Origin: JBOGIG01 sp050742455
Lineage (GTDB): Bacteria; Actinomycetota; Acidimicrobiia; Acidimicrobiales; JBOGIG01
Assembly: GCA_050742455.1 (NCBI GenBank)
Contig: JBOGIG010000117.1
Coordinates: 1 to 12,840 of the forward strand
Reading direction: 5' to 3'
DNA length: 12,840 nt
Part shown: piece by piece, positions 1 to 7,786 of the stretch
Layout: each line of letters opens with the position of its first letter
Numbering within the stretch: the stretch's first letter is position 1
Position numbers and translations under genes: made by a program
Notes under the pieces: model-generated
What the model was told of the DNA's origin: nothing
The model's input: the letters and a program-made list of their open reading frames with translations, nothing else
Databases searched by the model: none

Positions 1-125
1 ATCCGGTGTCCTCTGGTCCCAGTGGCGCCCAAGCTGCCGTGGTGGCCATCGTGCTCGCCATTATCGGCTTGATCCTGGGGTTTGTCATCACCCAGTTTGT
101 TCGCAACCGTGCCCTGCTCACCTGA
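1..125 (+). CDS. C-terminal end of a membrane protein (partial, possibly a Wzz-like chain-length determinant)
   Basis: Only the last 40 or so codons are present; the frame is open to the left edge and ends at TGA 123-125. The visible residues are a short Ser/Gly/Pro-rich stretch (PVSSGPSGAQ), one strongly hydrophobic helix (AAVVAIVLAIIGLILGFV) and a short tail with two Arg (FVRNRALLT). A periplasmic domain ending in a Pro/Gly-rich linker, a final membrane helix and a short basic tail is the usual end of chain-length determinant (Wzz-type) proteins. The next gene, only 6 nt downstream, is an O-antigen ligase-like protein. The Wzz identity is inferred from this layout; the visible part alone supports only 'C-terminal membrane anchor'. 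Confidence 0.6.
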   Translation, partial: PVSSGPSGAQAAVVAIVLAIIGLILGFVITQFVRNRALLT

Positions 126-131
126 GTTGCA

Positions 132-1982
132 GTGGGAGTAATCGGGGACCTTCTGCTGACCCTGGTCGGACTGGTCCTTGTGTCAGCCGCCCCAATCGAG
201 GTCGCCTTTGGAACCCTGGCGGCCTTCTGGTTGCTGGTGCCAGGCTCGTTGGTAGTGCCTGGTGCACCGCATATCGTGCTGGTCGATGCGGCCGTTCTAG
301 ACGTATTTGCCCTTCGCCTGCTCCTTAAGTCAGGCCTGCCCGGTGAGCCCAAGGGTTCGGCCTATGCGCTGGGCCCGGTACATGCCGCGCTAGCTGTGTT
401 GCTAATTGTCGGATTGGTCGATGGCGTTATCCTTGTCCCCCGCGGTACATCCCTCGCCGGGGACCTCCATGCTTGGCTGTACCTCTTCCATCTCGTCGTC
501 CTGTTTGTTGTCACTCTTGCCGTTCTCCGCACCATAGGAGTGTGGCGCGTCGTGCGGATTGTGGTTGCGATGTTGCTCGTGACCGTTGCTGTAGCGGTGG
601 GGGAATGGATCACCGGGCGAGGGTGGTCATTGTTCTTTTTCGAGCATCTACCGGCAAACTACCTGGGGGCAGGGGCGGTCGAACTCACCAAGCGGGGTGG
701 TCACGTCCGGCCTCAAGTTGCCGCCCAGTTCTCGTTGGAATATGGCTGGGTGCTTGCCATGTACGTTCCCCTTGCGATTTACGCCGCGGTCCGCACTGCC
801 CGCCATTCCGGCATCTGGGCCCGAGTCGCGTTTATAGCTCCGCTCGCCCTTATTCTTGGCATTGTACTCACCAGGTCGCGCAGCAGTGAAGTTGTAATTC
901 CCATCCTGATTGTCCTATTTGTCGCAGGTAGTGGCGCCGATCGGTCCCTCCGAAAATGGGTTTTGGGACTTCTGGGTATTGCGGTGCTCATTTTTGCCAT
1001 TAACCCGGCGCTCTTGACAAAGGCATTTTCTGTTGGTGCCGCCACCGATCCCCTGTCGATACGGTTCAACCGCCTGCCGGTGCTTTTTGCAATGGTTGTC
1101 CACCATCGTCTTACCGGGATCGGCTTTAGTGGGACCACTTCGGCCTTCGGTGGTCTCGATAACGCATACGCGCTCATGTACGCGACCATTGGCGTGATTG
1201 GCCTGGTTGCCTGGATCGGCCTCTTTGTCACGGCCGGAGCTACAGTGGCTCGGGGCTTGCGCAGCCCGCGGCAGAGCAGTTCTCGTCTGGTAGGGGCTGC
1301 CTGCCTGGCGGGCATAGTGGGGATATTCGCCGGCGCTGTCACGTATGACTTTCAGGACACTGTCCAGTCGCCGTGGGGGTTGATTATCCTTGCCGCAATC
1401 GGCACGGCTGCCGCCGAACGCGTTCCACGCACAACAACCCCAATGCCACGCAGGTGGCTTCTTCGCTCTTTGGTGCCGGCGACGGGAGTGGCCCTTGGCT
1501 TCGCTCTGTTTTCGGCGGTTCCGACGAGCGCGTCGGAGGCCCTGTCGGTCCAGACCGTGGCGCCGTGGGTAATCGCATACGACGTGCAGCCTGTCAGCCC
1601 GTACCAGGGATCGGTCTTGGTCCATACCCTGTGCAGTTTGATTACGAATCCCGATACGATCGCTCCTGGTACCGGGGTCAATTGCCTGCAGGCGGTGCAG
1701 TTCAAGGCTCTTGCGGATCCCGGTCTGGCTCTGGTCACCGTTCGGGGCCCCACGCCGGCTGCCGTTCGATCCGAGACCGTTCGGGCCTTTACTCCTGCCT
1801 TTTCGGCAATCCCGATGGCTGGTGGACCCTCGGGGACCATACAGGTGGGCAAGCCCGCATGGGCAGCCACGGCTCCGGTATGGGGCGGACTGGCCGGTTT
1901 GATGATCATGTTGCTGTTTCCACCAATTTCAGTGCGTCGGAGTTCCCGATCACGCCAACGCAGCATCCGGTCGCATTTGTGA
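132..1982 (+). CDS. O-antigen ligase/polymerase-like polytopic membrane protein with a C-terminal Wzz-like module
   Basis: A 616-residue protein with about ten or more hydrophobic helices, likely in the cytoplasmic membrane. The block around residues 247-357 is typical of the O-antigen ligase/Wzy polymerase family: a basic LTRSRSS turn (247-253), a hydrophobic helix, a long extracytoplasmic loop, and then GIGFSG and LDNAYALMYATIGVIGL (342-358), the counterpart of the 'G.G....H/DN.YL....E.G..G' signature. Such proteins join or polymerise undecaprenyl-linked glycans outside the membrane. After residue 440 the layout changes: one helix (about 446-464), a roughly 115-residue extracytoplasmic segment containing LVTVRGPTPAAV (534-545), a Lys-Pro-Ala stretch (574-576), a final helix (about 582-600) and a very basic tail. 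That resembles a reduced Wzz module. The GTG start at 132 has no clear SD. The gene is more AT-rich than phoH and later genes. The family call is firm in outline; substrate and exact reaction are unknown. Confidence 0.75.
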   Translation: MGVIGDLLLTLVGLVLVSAAPIEVAFGTLAAFWLLVPGSLVVPGAPHIVLVDAAVLDVFALRLLLKSGLPGEPKGSAYALGPVHAALAVLLIVGLVDGVILVPRGTSLAGDLHAWLYLFHLVVLFVVTLAVLRTIGVWRVVRIVVAMLLVTVAVAVGEWITGRGWSLFFFEHLPANYLGAGAVELTKRGGHVRPQVAAQFSLEYGWVLAMYVPLAIYAAVRTARHSGIWARVAFIAPLALILGIVLTRSRSSEVVIPILIVLFVAGSGADRSLRKWVLGLLGIAVLIFAINPALLTKAFSVGAATDPLSIRFNRLPVLFAMVVHHRLTGIGFSGTTSAFGGLDNAYALMYATIGVIGLVAWIGLFVTAGATVARGLRSPRQSSSRLVGAACLAGIVGIFAGAVTYDFQDTVQSPWGLIILAAIGTAAAERVPRTTTPMPRRWLLRSLVPATGVALGFALFSAVPTSASEALSVQTVAPWVIAYDVQPVSPYQGSVLVHTLCSLITNPDTIAPGTGVNCLQAVQFKALADPGLALVTVRGPTPAAVRSETVRAFTPAFSAIPMAGGPSGTIQVGKPAWAATAPVWGGLAGLMIMLLFPPISVRRSSRSRQRSIRSHL

Positions 1983-2047
1983 ACAGCACGACCAGGATGG
2001 AAGACCATTGTGCTGCCCCACTCCAGTCGAAATGGTGCTGACCCCGG

Positions 2048-2053
2048 TACAAT
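2048..2053 (+). promoter_or_regulatory. Candidate -10 element for the phoH operon
   Basis: TACAAT lies in the 113-nt gap before phoH and matches the TANNNT consensus. No good -35 hexamer is seen at 16-18 nt. A second TANNNT candidate, TAACCT, lies at 2079-2084 and would give an almost leaderless transcript for GTG 2096. The sequence alone does not decide between them. Confidence 0.3.
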
Positions 2054-2083
2054 GCCCCGGCTCGCCGCCAAGTCGCACTAACC

Positions 2084-2093
2084 TGTGATCACA
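2084..2093. promoter_or_regulatory. 10-bp perfect palindrome next to the phoH start
   Basis: TGTGATCACA is its own reverse complement and ends 2 nt before the GTG start of phoH. It could be an operator half-site pair or simply chance. The TGTGA/TCACA arms recall CRP/FNR-type sites, but those normally have a 6-bp spacer, which is absent here. Confidence 0.25.
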
Positions 2094-2095
2094 AA

Positions 2096-3064
2096 GTGTC
2101 CGCGACCCAGGCCAAGATCCACGTTCCCGGCAACCATCTGATGGTGGGCCTTCTCGGCCCCCGAGATGAGTTCTTGCGCCTAGTGGAGGACGCCTTCCCC
2201 GCCACCGGAATTCTTGTCCGGGGAAACGAGATCACCCTGGACGGACCCCAGGCCGATGAGGTCGGTCGCCTGTTCGAGGAACTGGTGGTGATGATCGAGG
2301 CGGGCCAAGGGCTCGATCCGGCCAACGTAGGGCGGGTCATAGACATGGTTCGGGCCGATGAGGCGCCCTCCCAGGTCCTCACCACGCAGGTCCTGCGCTC
2401 GTCAAAAGGCCATATGGTCAGGCCCAAGACCACAGGCCAGAAGCATTACGTGGACGCCATCGGCAACAACATCATCACCTTTGGCCTTGGGCCGGCCGGC
2501 ACTGGCAAGTCGTACCTGGCCGTGGCCCTGGCCGTGCAGGCTCTTCAGAGCAAGTCGGTGAATCGGATCATTCTGACCCGCCCGGCGGTAGAGGCCGGGG
2601 AGAGACTTGGCTTCCTGCCCGGGGACATGATGGCCAAGGTCGATCCCTACCTGCGTCCCCTCTACGACGCCCTCTATGACATGGTCGAGCCCGAGGGGAT
2701 GCAGCGCTTGATGGACAAGGGCGCCATCGAGGTCGCCCCCCTGGCCTTTATGCGCGGGCGAACCCTCAATTCGAGCTTCATCATCCTCGACGAGGCCCAG
2801 AACACGACCCCAGAGCAGATCAAGATGTTCCTCACCCGGATCGGCTTTGGCTCCAAGGCGGTCATCACCGGGGATGACACCCAGGTGGACCTGGCCGGGA
2901 GGGCTTCGGGTCTGACCGGGCTCGAAAAGTTGCTGCGCGGCATCGAAGGTCTGGCCTTCGTCCGCCTGGGCCGTCGAGATGTGGTCCGTCACCGCATTGT
3001 GGCCGACATCGTGGACGCCTATGAGCGGTCCCAGCGGGTCTCGGCCGGGCTCACCGGCGCTTGA
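2096..3064 (+). CDS. phoH: PhoH-family ATPase
   Basis: A 322-residue cytoplasmic P-loop protein of the PhoH/PhoL family. Residues about 1-90 form the small N-terminal domain usual in this family. The ATPase core follows, with Walker A GPAGTGKS at 132-139, the family signature TRPAVEAGERLGFLPGD (161-177), KVDPYLRPLYDALYD (181-195), Walker B IILDEAQN (229-236), FLTRIGFGSK (245-254), a TGD motif (258-260) and the terminal VVRHRIVADIVDAY block. Length and order match actinobacterial PhoH. PhoH proteins are linked to RNA metabolism and phosphate/stress responses, and this type is almost always next to ybeY, as here. GTG 2096 is chosen because the downstream residues (KIHVPGN...VGLLG) align with the normal N-terminus. 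There is no clear SD. Confidence 0.95.
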   Translation: MSATQAKIHVPGNHLMVGLLGPRDEFLRLVEDAFPATGILVRGNEITLDGPQADEVGRLFEELVVMIEAGQGLDPANVGRVIDMVRADEAPSQVLTTQVLRSSKGHMVRPKTTGQKHYVDAIGNNIITFGLGPAGTGKSYLAVALAVQALQSKSVNRIILTRPAVEAGERLGFLPGDMMAKVDPYLRPLYDALYDMVEPEGMQRLMDKGAIEVAPLAFMRGRTLNSSFIILDEAQNTTPEQIKMFLTRIGFGSKAVITGDDTQVDLAGRASGLTGLEKLLRGIEGLAFVRLGRRDVVRHRIVADIVDAYERSQRVSAGLTGA

Positions 3065-3065
3065 G

Positions 3066-3146
3066 ATGACGACTCTCGCCGCCGGGCCTGACCCGGCATC
3101 GGAGCTTGGCTGCCCCATCGGGATCGTCTGGTGCCGAGCCGTCTGA
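3066..3146 (+). CDS. Possible 26-codon linker ORF between phoH and ybeY
   Basis: An ATG follows the phoH stop by one base (TGAGATG at 3062-3068). Its frame runs 26 codons to TGA 3144-3146, whose last base is the A of the proposed ybeY ATG (TGATG). The peptide starts MTTLAAGPDP, has two Cys and a hydrophobic IGIVW stretch, and resembles nothing I recognise. Its value may be translational coupling of ybeY to phoH rather than a functional product. It could also be chance: in GC-rich DNA a 26-codon open frame is not unusual. A small inverted repeat (GCCGGG/CCCGGC, 3081-3097) lies inside it. Confidence 0.25.
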   Translation: MTTLAAGPDPASELGCPIGIVWCRAV

Positions 3147-3691
3147 TGGCCGTCGACGTCTTTGCCGCCAACGAGCAGGATGATCAGCCGGTTCAGGCAT
3201 TGGAGTGGATCACACTGGCCCGCAATGTCTTATTGGCCCAGGGGGTGCGGGGCCAGTCCGAGCTGTCGCTCCTGTTCGTCAACGAAGACTCGATCGCAGA
3301 GCTCAACAAGCGGTTCATGGGCCGGGACGGACCAACCGACGTCTTGGCCTTCCCCATCGATTCGGAGCCCGGCCCGAGCGGCCGATCGCCAGACTCTGGT
3401 GGTAGCGGGCCGGGCTGGGAGCCTCCCGAGGACCACGAGGTTCCCGCTCTGCTGGGCGACATCGTCATCTGCCCTGCGGTGGCCATGCGCAATGCCCCCG
3501 AGCACGCCGGGACCTATGACGACGAGCTTGCCCTCCTGGTGGTGCACGGGATCTTGCATCTCCTCGGCATGGACCACCAAGAAGAGGCCCAGGCCGAGGC
3601 CATGGAGGCCAGGGAGAAAGAGCTGTTGGACCGCTTCCACAAGGCCCACGACCACCTCGATGTCTCAGCAAATGGGACCGAGGGCTCGTGA
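3146..3691 (+). CDS. ybeY: Endoribonuclease YbeY (rRNA maturation factor)
   Basis: A 181-residue single-domain UPF0054/YbeY metalloprotein. The zinc-binding signature HGILHLLGMDH (about 134-144) supplies the three histidines, and the preceding ELALLVVHG helix, the GPTDVLAFPID segment (about 62-72) and LLGDIVICP (about 103-111) are family hallmarks. YbeY acts on rRNA, notably 16S 3' end maturation and quality control of 70S ribosomes. Between FPID and LLGD there is a loop of about 30 residues rich in Gly, Ser, Pro and acidic residues; mycobacterial YbeY also has a loop here, but a shorter one. ATG 3146 is preferred over GTG 3131 because the MAVDVFAANEQ start matches family N-termini and overlaps an upstream stop in TGATG. 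Partners by context are PhoH and Era. Confidence 0.95.
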   Translation: MAVDVFAANEQDDQPVQALEWITLARNVLLAQGVRGQSELSLLFVNEDSIAELNKRFMGRDGPTDVLAFPIDSEPGPSGRSPDSGGSGPGWEPPEDHEVPALLGDIVICPAVAMRNAPEHAGTYDDELALLVVHGILHLLGMDHQEEAQAEAMEAREKELLDRFHKAHDHLDVSANGTEGS

Positions 3692-4974
3692 TGCTCGCCG
3701 TACTGCGGTCGTGGCGTACGACCGACACCATCTTGGTCATCGTCATCATCGTGTTGTTGGTGCTGTCGGCCTTCCTGGCCCTGTCCGAGACCAGCCTGGT
3801 GCGGGTCAATCGGGCCAAAGCCATGGCACTGGAGGCTGAGGGTCGTCGCGGCGCTGGGATTTTGGTCAACCTGGTCCGCCATCCGGAGAAATTCCTCAAC
3901 CCGATCCTGTTGTTGGTGCTGGTATGCCAACTAGTAGCCGCCACCCTGGTGGGCGTCATTTCCGATCACATCTTCGGTGGCCTGGGCGTGGCGGTGGCCA
4001 CCTTCTTCGAGGTGGTGGTCATCTTCGTCCTGGGGGAGGCGGCGCCCAAGAACTGGGCGGTACGCCATCCGGAGAGATCGGCCTTATGGGCCGCCCCGGT
4101 GGTCCAGGCCGTGGTCCGCTTTCCCCCGGTCCGGGTGTTGGCCGGCGTCCTGATCGGCATCTCCAACCTGATCCTGCCCGGATCCGATGGAGGCCGGGTG
4201 AACTTCTTGTCCGAGCGGGAGCTGCTGGCCATGGCCGACGTGGCCGTGGAGGAGGAGGTCATCGAGCGCGAGGAGCGGGCCCTGATCCGCTCCATCATCG
4301 AGTTCGGCGACACGGTTACCCGTGAGGTCATGGTGCCCCGGCCCGATATGGTGGCGGTCACCGGGCGGGACCGGGTGGCCGATGTCATCGAGGTGGCCAT
4401 GGCAGCCGGCTACAGCCGCATCCCGGTCTATGAGAACGGGATCGACGACATCGTGGGGATCGTCTACACCAAGGACCTCATGCGGGCCGACCGGGACGGC
4501 AAGGAGCACCTGGCGGTAAGGGAGCTGGTCCGGCAGGCCCACTTCGTGCCTGAAACCAAGGCGGTAGCCGATCTCATGCGCGAGATGCAGATCGACAAGT
4601 TCCATATGGCCATCGTCATCGACGAGTACGGGGGCACGGCCGGGGTGGTGACTCTAGAGGACCTGATCGAAGAGCTGGTGGGCGAGATAGTCGACGAGTT
4701 CGACGTCGAAGAGCCGGCCATTGAGCCCCTGGCCAACGGGGAGTACCGGGTCAATGCCCGCATGCCCATCGACGAGGTGAACGAGCTCCTCCACGCCGAT
4801 CTGCCCGAAGGCGACTGGGACACCCTGGGGGGACTGGTCTATAACCTGTTGGGCCACATCCCCACCGAGGGTGAGGCCATCGAGTGCGACGGGCACCGGC
4901 TGGTGGCCGAAAAGGTCCAAGGCCGAAGGATCGGACGGGTACGCATCATCCGCCTGGTCGCTCAGGATGGCTGA
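3691..4974 (+). CDS. HlyC/CorC-family membrane protein (CNNM + tandem CBS + transporter-associated domain)
   Basis: A 427-residue integral membrane protein. It has a DUF21/CNNM N-terminal region with about four hydrophobic segments (about 13-34, 69-92, 98-116, 134-160), the conserved ALSETS (30-35) and GEAAPK (115-120) motifs, and a linker with SERELL and EEEVIEREERALI. Two CBS domains follow (about 209-268 and 275-332, the second ending in IDEYGGTAGVVTLEDLIEEL), then a CorC_HlyC domain (about 344-424). Relatives take part in Mg2+/divalent cation or Co2+ efflux and homeostasis; substrate is not visible here. The usual gene order in actinobacteria places it between ybeY and era. ATG 3691 shares one base with the ybeY stop (TGATG) and has GAGGG at 3680-3684 with good spacing; GTG 3688 is the alternative. 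The 3' end overlaps era by 8 nt. Confidence 0.93.
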   Translation: MLAVLRSWRTTDTILVIVIIVLLVLSAFLALSETSLVRVNRAKAMALEAEGRRGAGILVNLVRHPEKFLNPILLLVLVCQLVAATLVGVISDHIFGGLGVAVATFFEVVVIFVLGEAAPKNWAVRHPERSALWAAPVVQAVVRFPPVRVLAGVLIGISNLILPGSDGGRVNFLSERELLAMADVAVEEEVIEREERALIRSIIEFGDTVTREVMVPRPDMVAVTGRDRVADVIEVAMAAGYSRIPVYENGIDDIVGIVYTKDLMRADRDGKEHLAVRELVRQAHFVPETKAVADLMREMQIDKFHMAIVIDEYGGTAGVVTLEDLIEELVGEIVDEFDVEEPAIEPLANGEYRVNARMPIDEVNELLHADLPEGDWDTLGGLVYNLLGHIPTEGEAIECDGHRLVAEKVQGRRIGRVRIIRLVAQDG

Positions 4975-5818
4975 TCCCGAGTTGCGGTCCGGGTTCGTCA
5001 CGGTGGTGGGCCGGCCCAACGTCGGAAAGTCCACCCTCCTCAACTCCATCTTGGGCACCAAGGTCTCGATCGTGTCGGACAAGCCCCAGACCACCCGCAA
5101 TCAGGTGCGCGGGGTGCTCAACCGCCCCGGCGTCCAGGTGGTCTTCGTCGACACCCCAGGCATCCACAAGCCCAGGTCGTTGTTGGGCCAACGCCTCAAC
5201 GACACGGCCACGTCTGCCTTGGGAGGCACCGACGTGGACGTCTTAGTGGTGGATGCCACCGCCCCCGTGGGTCGGGGCGACCGGTTCGTGGCCTCCCGCC
5301 TGGGAGAGTGCCGGCTGGTGGCGGTGAACAAGATCGACCTGGTGGACCGGGCCACGGTGCTCCGCCAACTCCAGGCCTCGGTGGAACTGGGAGGAGCCGA
5401 GTTCTTCCCCATATCGGCCCGTAGCGGCGACGGCGTAGAGCAGTTGGTGGGCGACATCCTGGCCCGGATGCCGCCCGGGCCGCCTTACTACCCCACAGAC
5501 ACGGTGACCGATGTTCCCGAGGCCTTTTGGATTGCCGAATTGGTCAGGGAGCAGTTGCTGGTCGTCCTGCGCCAGGAGTTGCCCCATGCCGTGGCTGCTC
5601 GGGTGACGGAGTGGGAATGGCCCCGGGTCCGTTGCGAGATCTCGGTGGCCCGGGACTCACAGAAGGGAATAGTCATCGGTCATGGCGGCTCGGTGCTCAA
5701 AGCGGTGGGAACGGCCGTGCGGGCCCAGATGCCCCCCGGGGCTTTTCTGGAGCTTTTCGTAACGGTGGACACCGACTGGCAGAACAGGGCCAAGGCCCTG
5801 GAGCGCCTCGGCTACTGA
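4967..5818 (+). CDS. era: GTPase Era
   Basis: A 283-residue Ras-like GTPase with a KH RNA-binding domain; it binds the 3' end of 16S rRNA and promotes 30S assembly. G1 is GRPNVGKS (15-22), the G2 region is SDKPQTTR (37-44, the family's switch I signature), G3 is DTPG (62-65), G4 is NKID (121-124), and G5 is ISAR (149-152). The KH half (about 185-280) carries ISVARDSQKGIVIGHGG and ends in the conserved W-x-N-R-A...L..LGY (271-283). The start is ATG 4967, inside the preceding gene's stop region (8-nt overlap ending at TGA 4972-4974); the frame stays open further upstream, but MADPELRSGFVTVVGRPNVGKS is the normal Era beginning. No strong SD is present, so coupling to the upstream gene is likely. 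It is the last gene of the phoH operon and is convergent with the helicase, with a 19-nt gap. Confidence 0.96.
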   Translation: MADPELRSGFVTVVGRPNVGKSTLLNSILGTKVSIVSDKPQTTRNQVRGVLNRPGVQVVFVDTPGIHKPRSLLGQRLNDTATSALGGTDVDVLVVDATAPVGRGDRFVASRLGECRLVAVNKIDLVDRATVLRQLQASVELGGAEFFPISARSGDGVEQLVGDILARMPPGPPYYPTDTVTDVPEAFWIAELVREQLLVVLRQELPHAVAARVTEWEWPRVRCEISVARDSQKGIVIGHGGSVLKAVGTAVRAQMPPGAFLELFVTVDTDWQNRAKALERLGY

Positions 5819-5837
5819 TTGCGATTCGCGTCGGTGC

Positions 5838-7781
5838 TTACCGGGGCGGGTTGGGCGGGTGATGACCAAAGAAGGCCTCCACATCAACTCGGTGTCGGGT
5901 ACGGGCCATAGGCGGTAGAGCCCGTACCAGATCCCAGCGATAGCTGGCTCGAGCCAGGCGTGGATCCAGGACGGCCACGACGCCCCGGTCGGCCGAGGAC
6001 CGGATGAGGCGACCGACACCCTGAGCCAGAAGGGCCGCGGCTCGGGGCAGGTCAACCACGCGAAATGCGCCTTGACCGATTCGCTCCCGCCGAGCCTGTA
6101 GCAGGGGATCATCGGGGCGAGGAAAGGGGATCCGGTCGATGAGCACGAGCGAAAGGCTCGGTCCCGGAACGTCGATCCCCTGCCAAAAGCCCATGGTGGC
6201 GAACAGGCAGGAGGACTCCTCCTCCATGAAGGCCTCCACCAGGGCCGGCTTGGGAAGATCACCCTGGGTGAAGATGGTGTAGTTGAAGCGTTCGGCCATG
6301 GCCTCCGCCGCGCGGCGCATGGCTCGGTGGCTGGTGAACAGGGCCAGAGCCCGGCCCTCGGAGGCGGCGATGAGGGCCGCCATCTCGTGGTGCAGGGCTA
6401 GATCCGAGTGCTCCACCTGGCGGCGGGGAAGGTGGGCGGCACAGTACAACAAGGCGTTGGTGGCGTAGGGAAAAGGACTTCCCACGTCCAACTCGTCGCT
6501 GGTCCCGGCCGGTATCCCCAGCCGGGAGGCCAGGCTGGGGGGAATGGTGGCGCTGGTCAGGATCGCAGTTGTCCCCGGCCACAGGGCCTGGCCCAGAACG
6601 GCGCCGATATCGATTGGAGCGATGCGAAGCACGTGTTGGGAGGAGGCGGACTCTACCCACGCCACTTGGTCCTCGGTAGGGGATCGGGCCGCGACTAATT
6701 CGCCTGCCAGGTTGGTGGCGGCCAACAGGGCCCGGGTGGCCAAAGCCGTCCCGGCCTGTTCGATCTCCGAACCTGGGCCCCCCACCTGGAACTGCGTGTC
6801 TCCCGGTCGGGCCAGCTGGCGTAGTGCGGCCGCCGCTTTGCTCAGGCGCTCTATGCCCAGGTCCAAGGCACGGGCCAGGCTCTCGTCCATCGGGTTGGCC
6901 ACGCGTCGGTCGACCAGGGGTGCCAGGGCGGCCTCCATGAGCTCGCCGGCCCCGGTGAGATCCTGAGCGATCGCCGCGTTTGCGGCCCCCTTGAGGGAGC
7001 GGATCTGGGCCGCCAGGCCGCGCAGTCCGGCTTGACCAACCTCTTTGCCCAGGGCGGAAGTGGCCACATCTTCGAGCTCATGGGCCTCGTCGAACACCAC
7101 CACGTCGTGGTCGGGAAGGACCATCCCCCCACTTGCCAGGTGGGCACAGTAAAGGTGGGTGTTCACGATCACGACGTCGGCTTCCTCGGCTCGGCGCCGG
7201 GCCCGTTCGGTGAAGCACACCGAGCCCGAGGGGCACTCGGTTGCCCCTGGACACTCCTGGGCGGTGGAGCTGAGCATGGACCAGGTTCGAGGAGTGGGCT
7301 CAAAGGCCAGTTCGGCGCGGTCCCCACTCCGGGAGTCACGGGCCCACGCCAGAACCCGGCCGATCTCTTGTCCCAGGCGACCCAGGTCGCTCTTCGAGTC
7401 CTCAAAGGTGGTCTGCCAACCGCTCCCAGCCATCTCGGAGGCCTTTTGGGTGCAGAAGTAGTTGGACCGACCCTTCAGAACTGAATAGGAGAACTTGGTA
7501 CCCAAGGCCTTGTCCAAGAGGGGCAGGTCCTTGTTGGCCAACTGGTCCTGGAGCGCCTTGGTGGCGGTAGCCACCACCACTTTCCGGCCCGACAGCACGG
7601 CCGGAACCAGGTAGGCCAGGGACTTACCCGTGCCAGTTCCGGCCTGCACGATCAGGTGGCGCCCGCCGGCCACGGCACGGGCCACGGCCTGGGCCATGTC
7701 CTCCTGGCCGGGGCGGTCCTCTCCACCGCGGGGGAGTGAGGCCACGGCCTGAGCCAGGGCTGAGGCGACGGCGTTGGTCAC
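5838..7781 (-). CDS. DinG/XPD-family ATP-dependent DNA helicase with Fe-S cluster
   Basis: A superfamily 2 helicase of the XPD/DinG/YoaA group, 647 residues from the chosen start. Features in order: ERPGQ-like entry GGEDRPGQ (19-26), Walker A AGTGTGKS (47-54), motif Ia ATATKALQDQL, four cysteines spaced as in the 4Fe-4S domain (110, 177, 183, 189), the NTHLY segment, DEAH box (231-234), ILTSATI (407-413), LFTSHRAM, WQGIDVPG, and motif VI QGVGRLIRS (587-595). These enzymes unwind DNA 5'-3', often forked, R-loop or quadruplex substrates, in repair. Start choice: GTG 7781 has TATAAA 7 nt upstream and would be leaderless; GTG 7802 is in frame and gives 654 residues but would place that -10 sequence inside the gene. 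The protein lacks the N-terminal exonuclease domain of some Gram-positive DinG. The exact subfamily is uncertain. Confidence 0.93.
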   Translation of the reverse strand: MTNAVASALAQAVASLPRGGEDRPGQEDMAQAVARAVAGGRHLIVQAGTGTGKSLAYLVPAVLSGRKVVVATATKALQDQLANKDLPLLDKALGTKFSYSVLKGRSNYFCTQKASEMAGSGWQTTFEDSKSDLGRLGQEIGRVLAWARDSRSGDRAELAFEPTPRTWSMLSSTAQECPGATECPSGSVCFTERARRRAEEADVVIVNTHLYCAHLASGGMVLPDHDVVVFDEAHELEDVATSALGKEVGQAGLRGLAAQIRSLKGAANAAIAQDLTGAGELMEAALAPLVDRRVANPMDESLARALDLGIERLSKAAAALRQLARPGDTQFQVGGPGSEIEQAGTALATRALLAATNLAGELVAARSPTEDQVAWVESASSQHVLRIAPIDIGAVLGQALWPGTTAILTSATIPPSLASRLGIPAGTSDELDVGSPFPYATNALLYCAAHLPRRQVEHSDLALHHEMAALIAASEGRALALFTSHRAMRRAAEAMAERFNYTIFTQGDLPKPALVEAFMEEESSCLFATMGFWQGIDVPGPSLSLVLIDRIPFPRPDDPLLQARRERIGQGAFRVVDLPRAAALLAQGVGRLIRSSADRGVVAVLDPRLARASYRWDLVRALPPMARTRHRVDVEAFFGHHPPNPPR

Positions 7782-7786
7782 AGTGA

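Noticed and set aside
779..1625. Long open frames on the minus strand across the ligase gene
   Set aside because: They lie entirely antisense to a clear membrane protein gene, have Arg/Pro/Thr-rich composition and no recognisable motif. Such frames are expected in GC-rich coding DNA.
1984..2015. CAGCAC/GTGCTG inverted repeat after the ligase gene as a terminator
   Set aside because: Only 6 bp with a 20-nt loop and no T-tract; too weak to call.
2084..2093. CRP-binding site reading of the palindrome before phoH
   Set aside because: CRP sites have a 6-bp spacer between TGTGA and TCACA; here there is none, so I list it only as a palindrome.
5819..5837. Bidirectional terminator between era and the helicase
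   Set aside because: The 19-nt gap holds no inverted repeat long enough to call.
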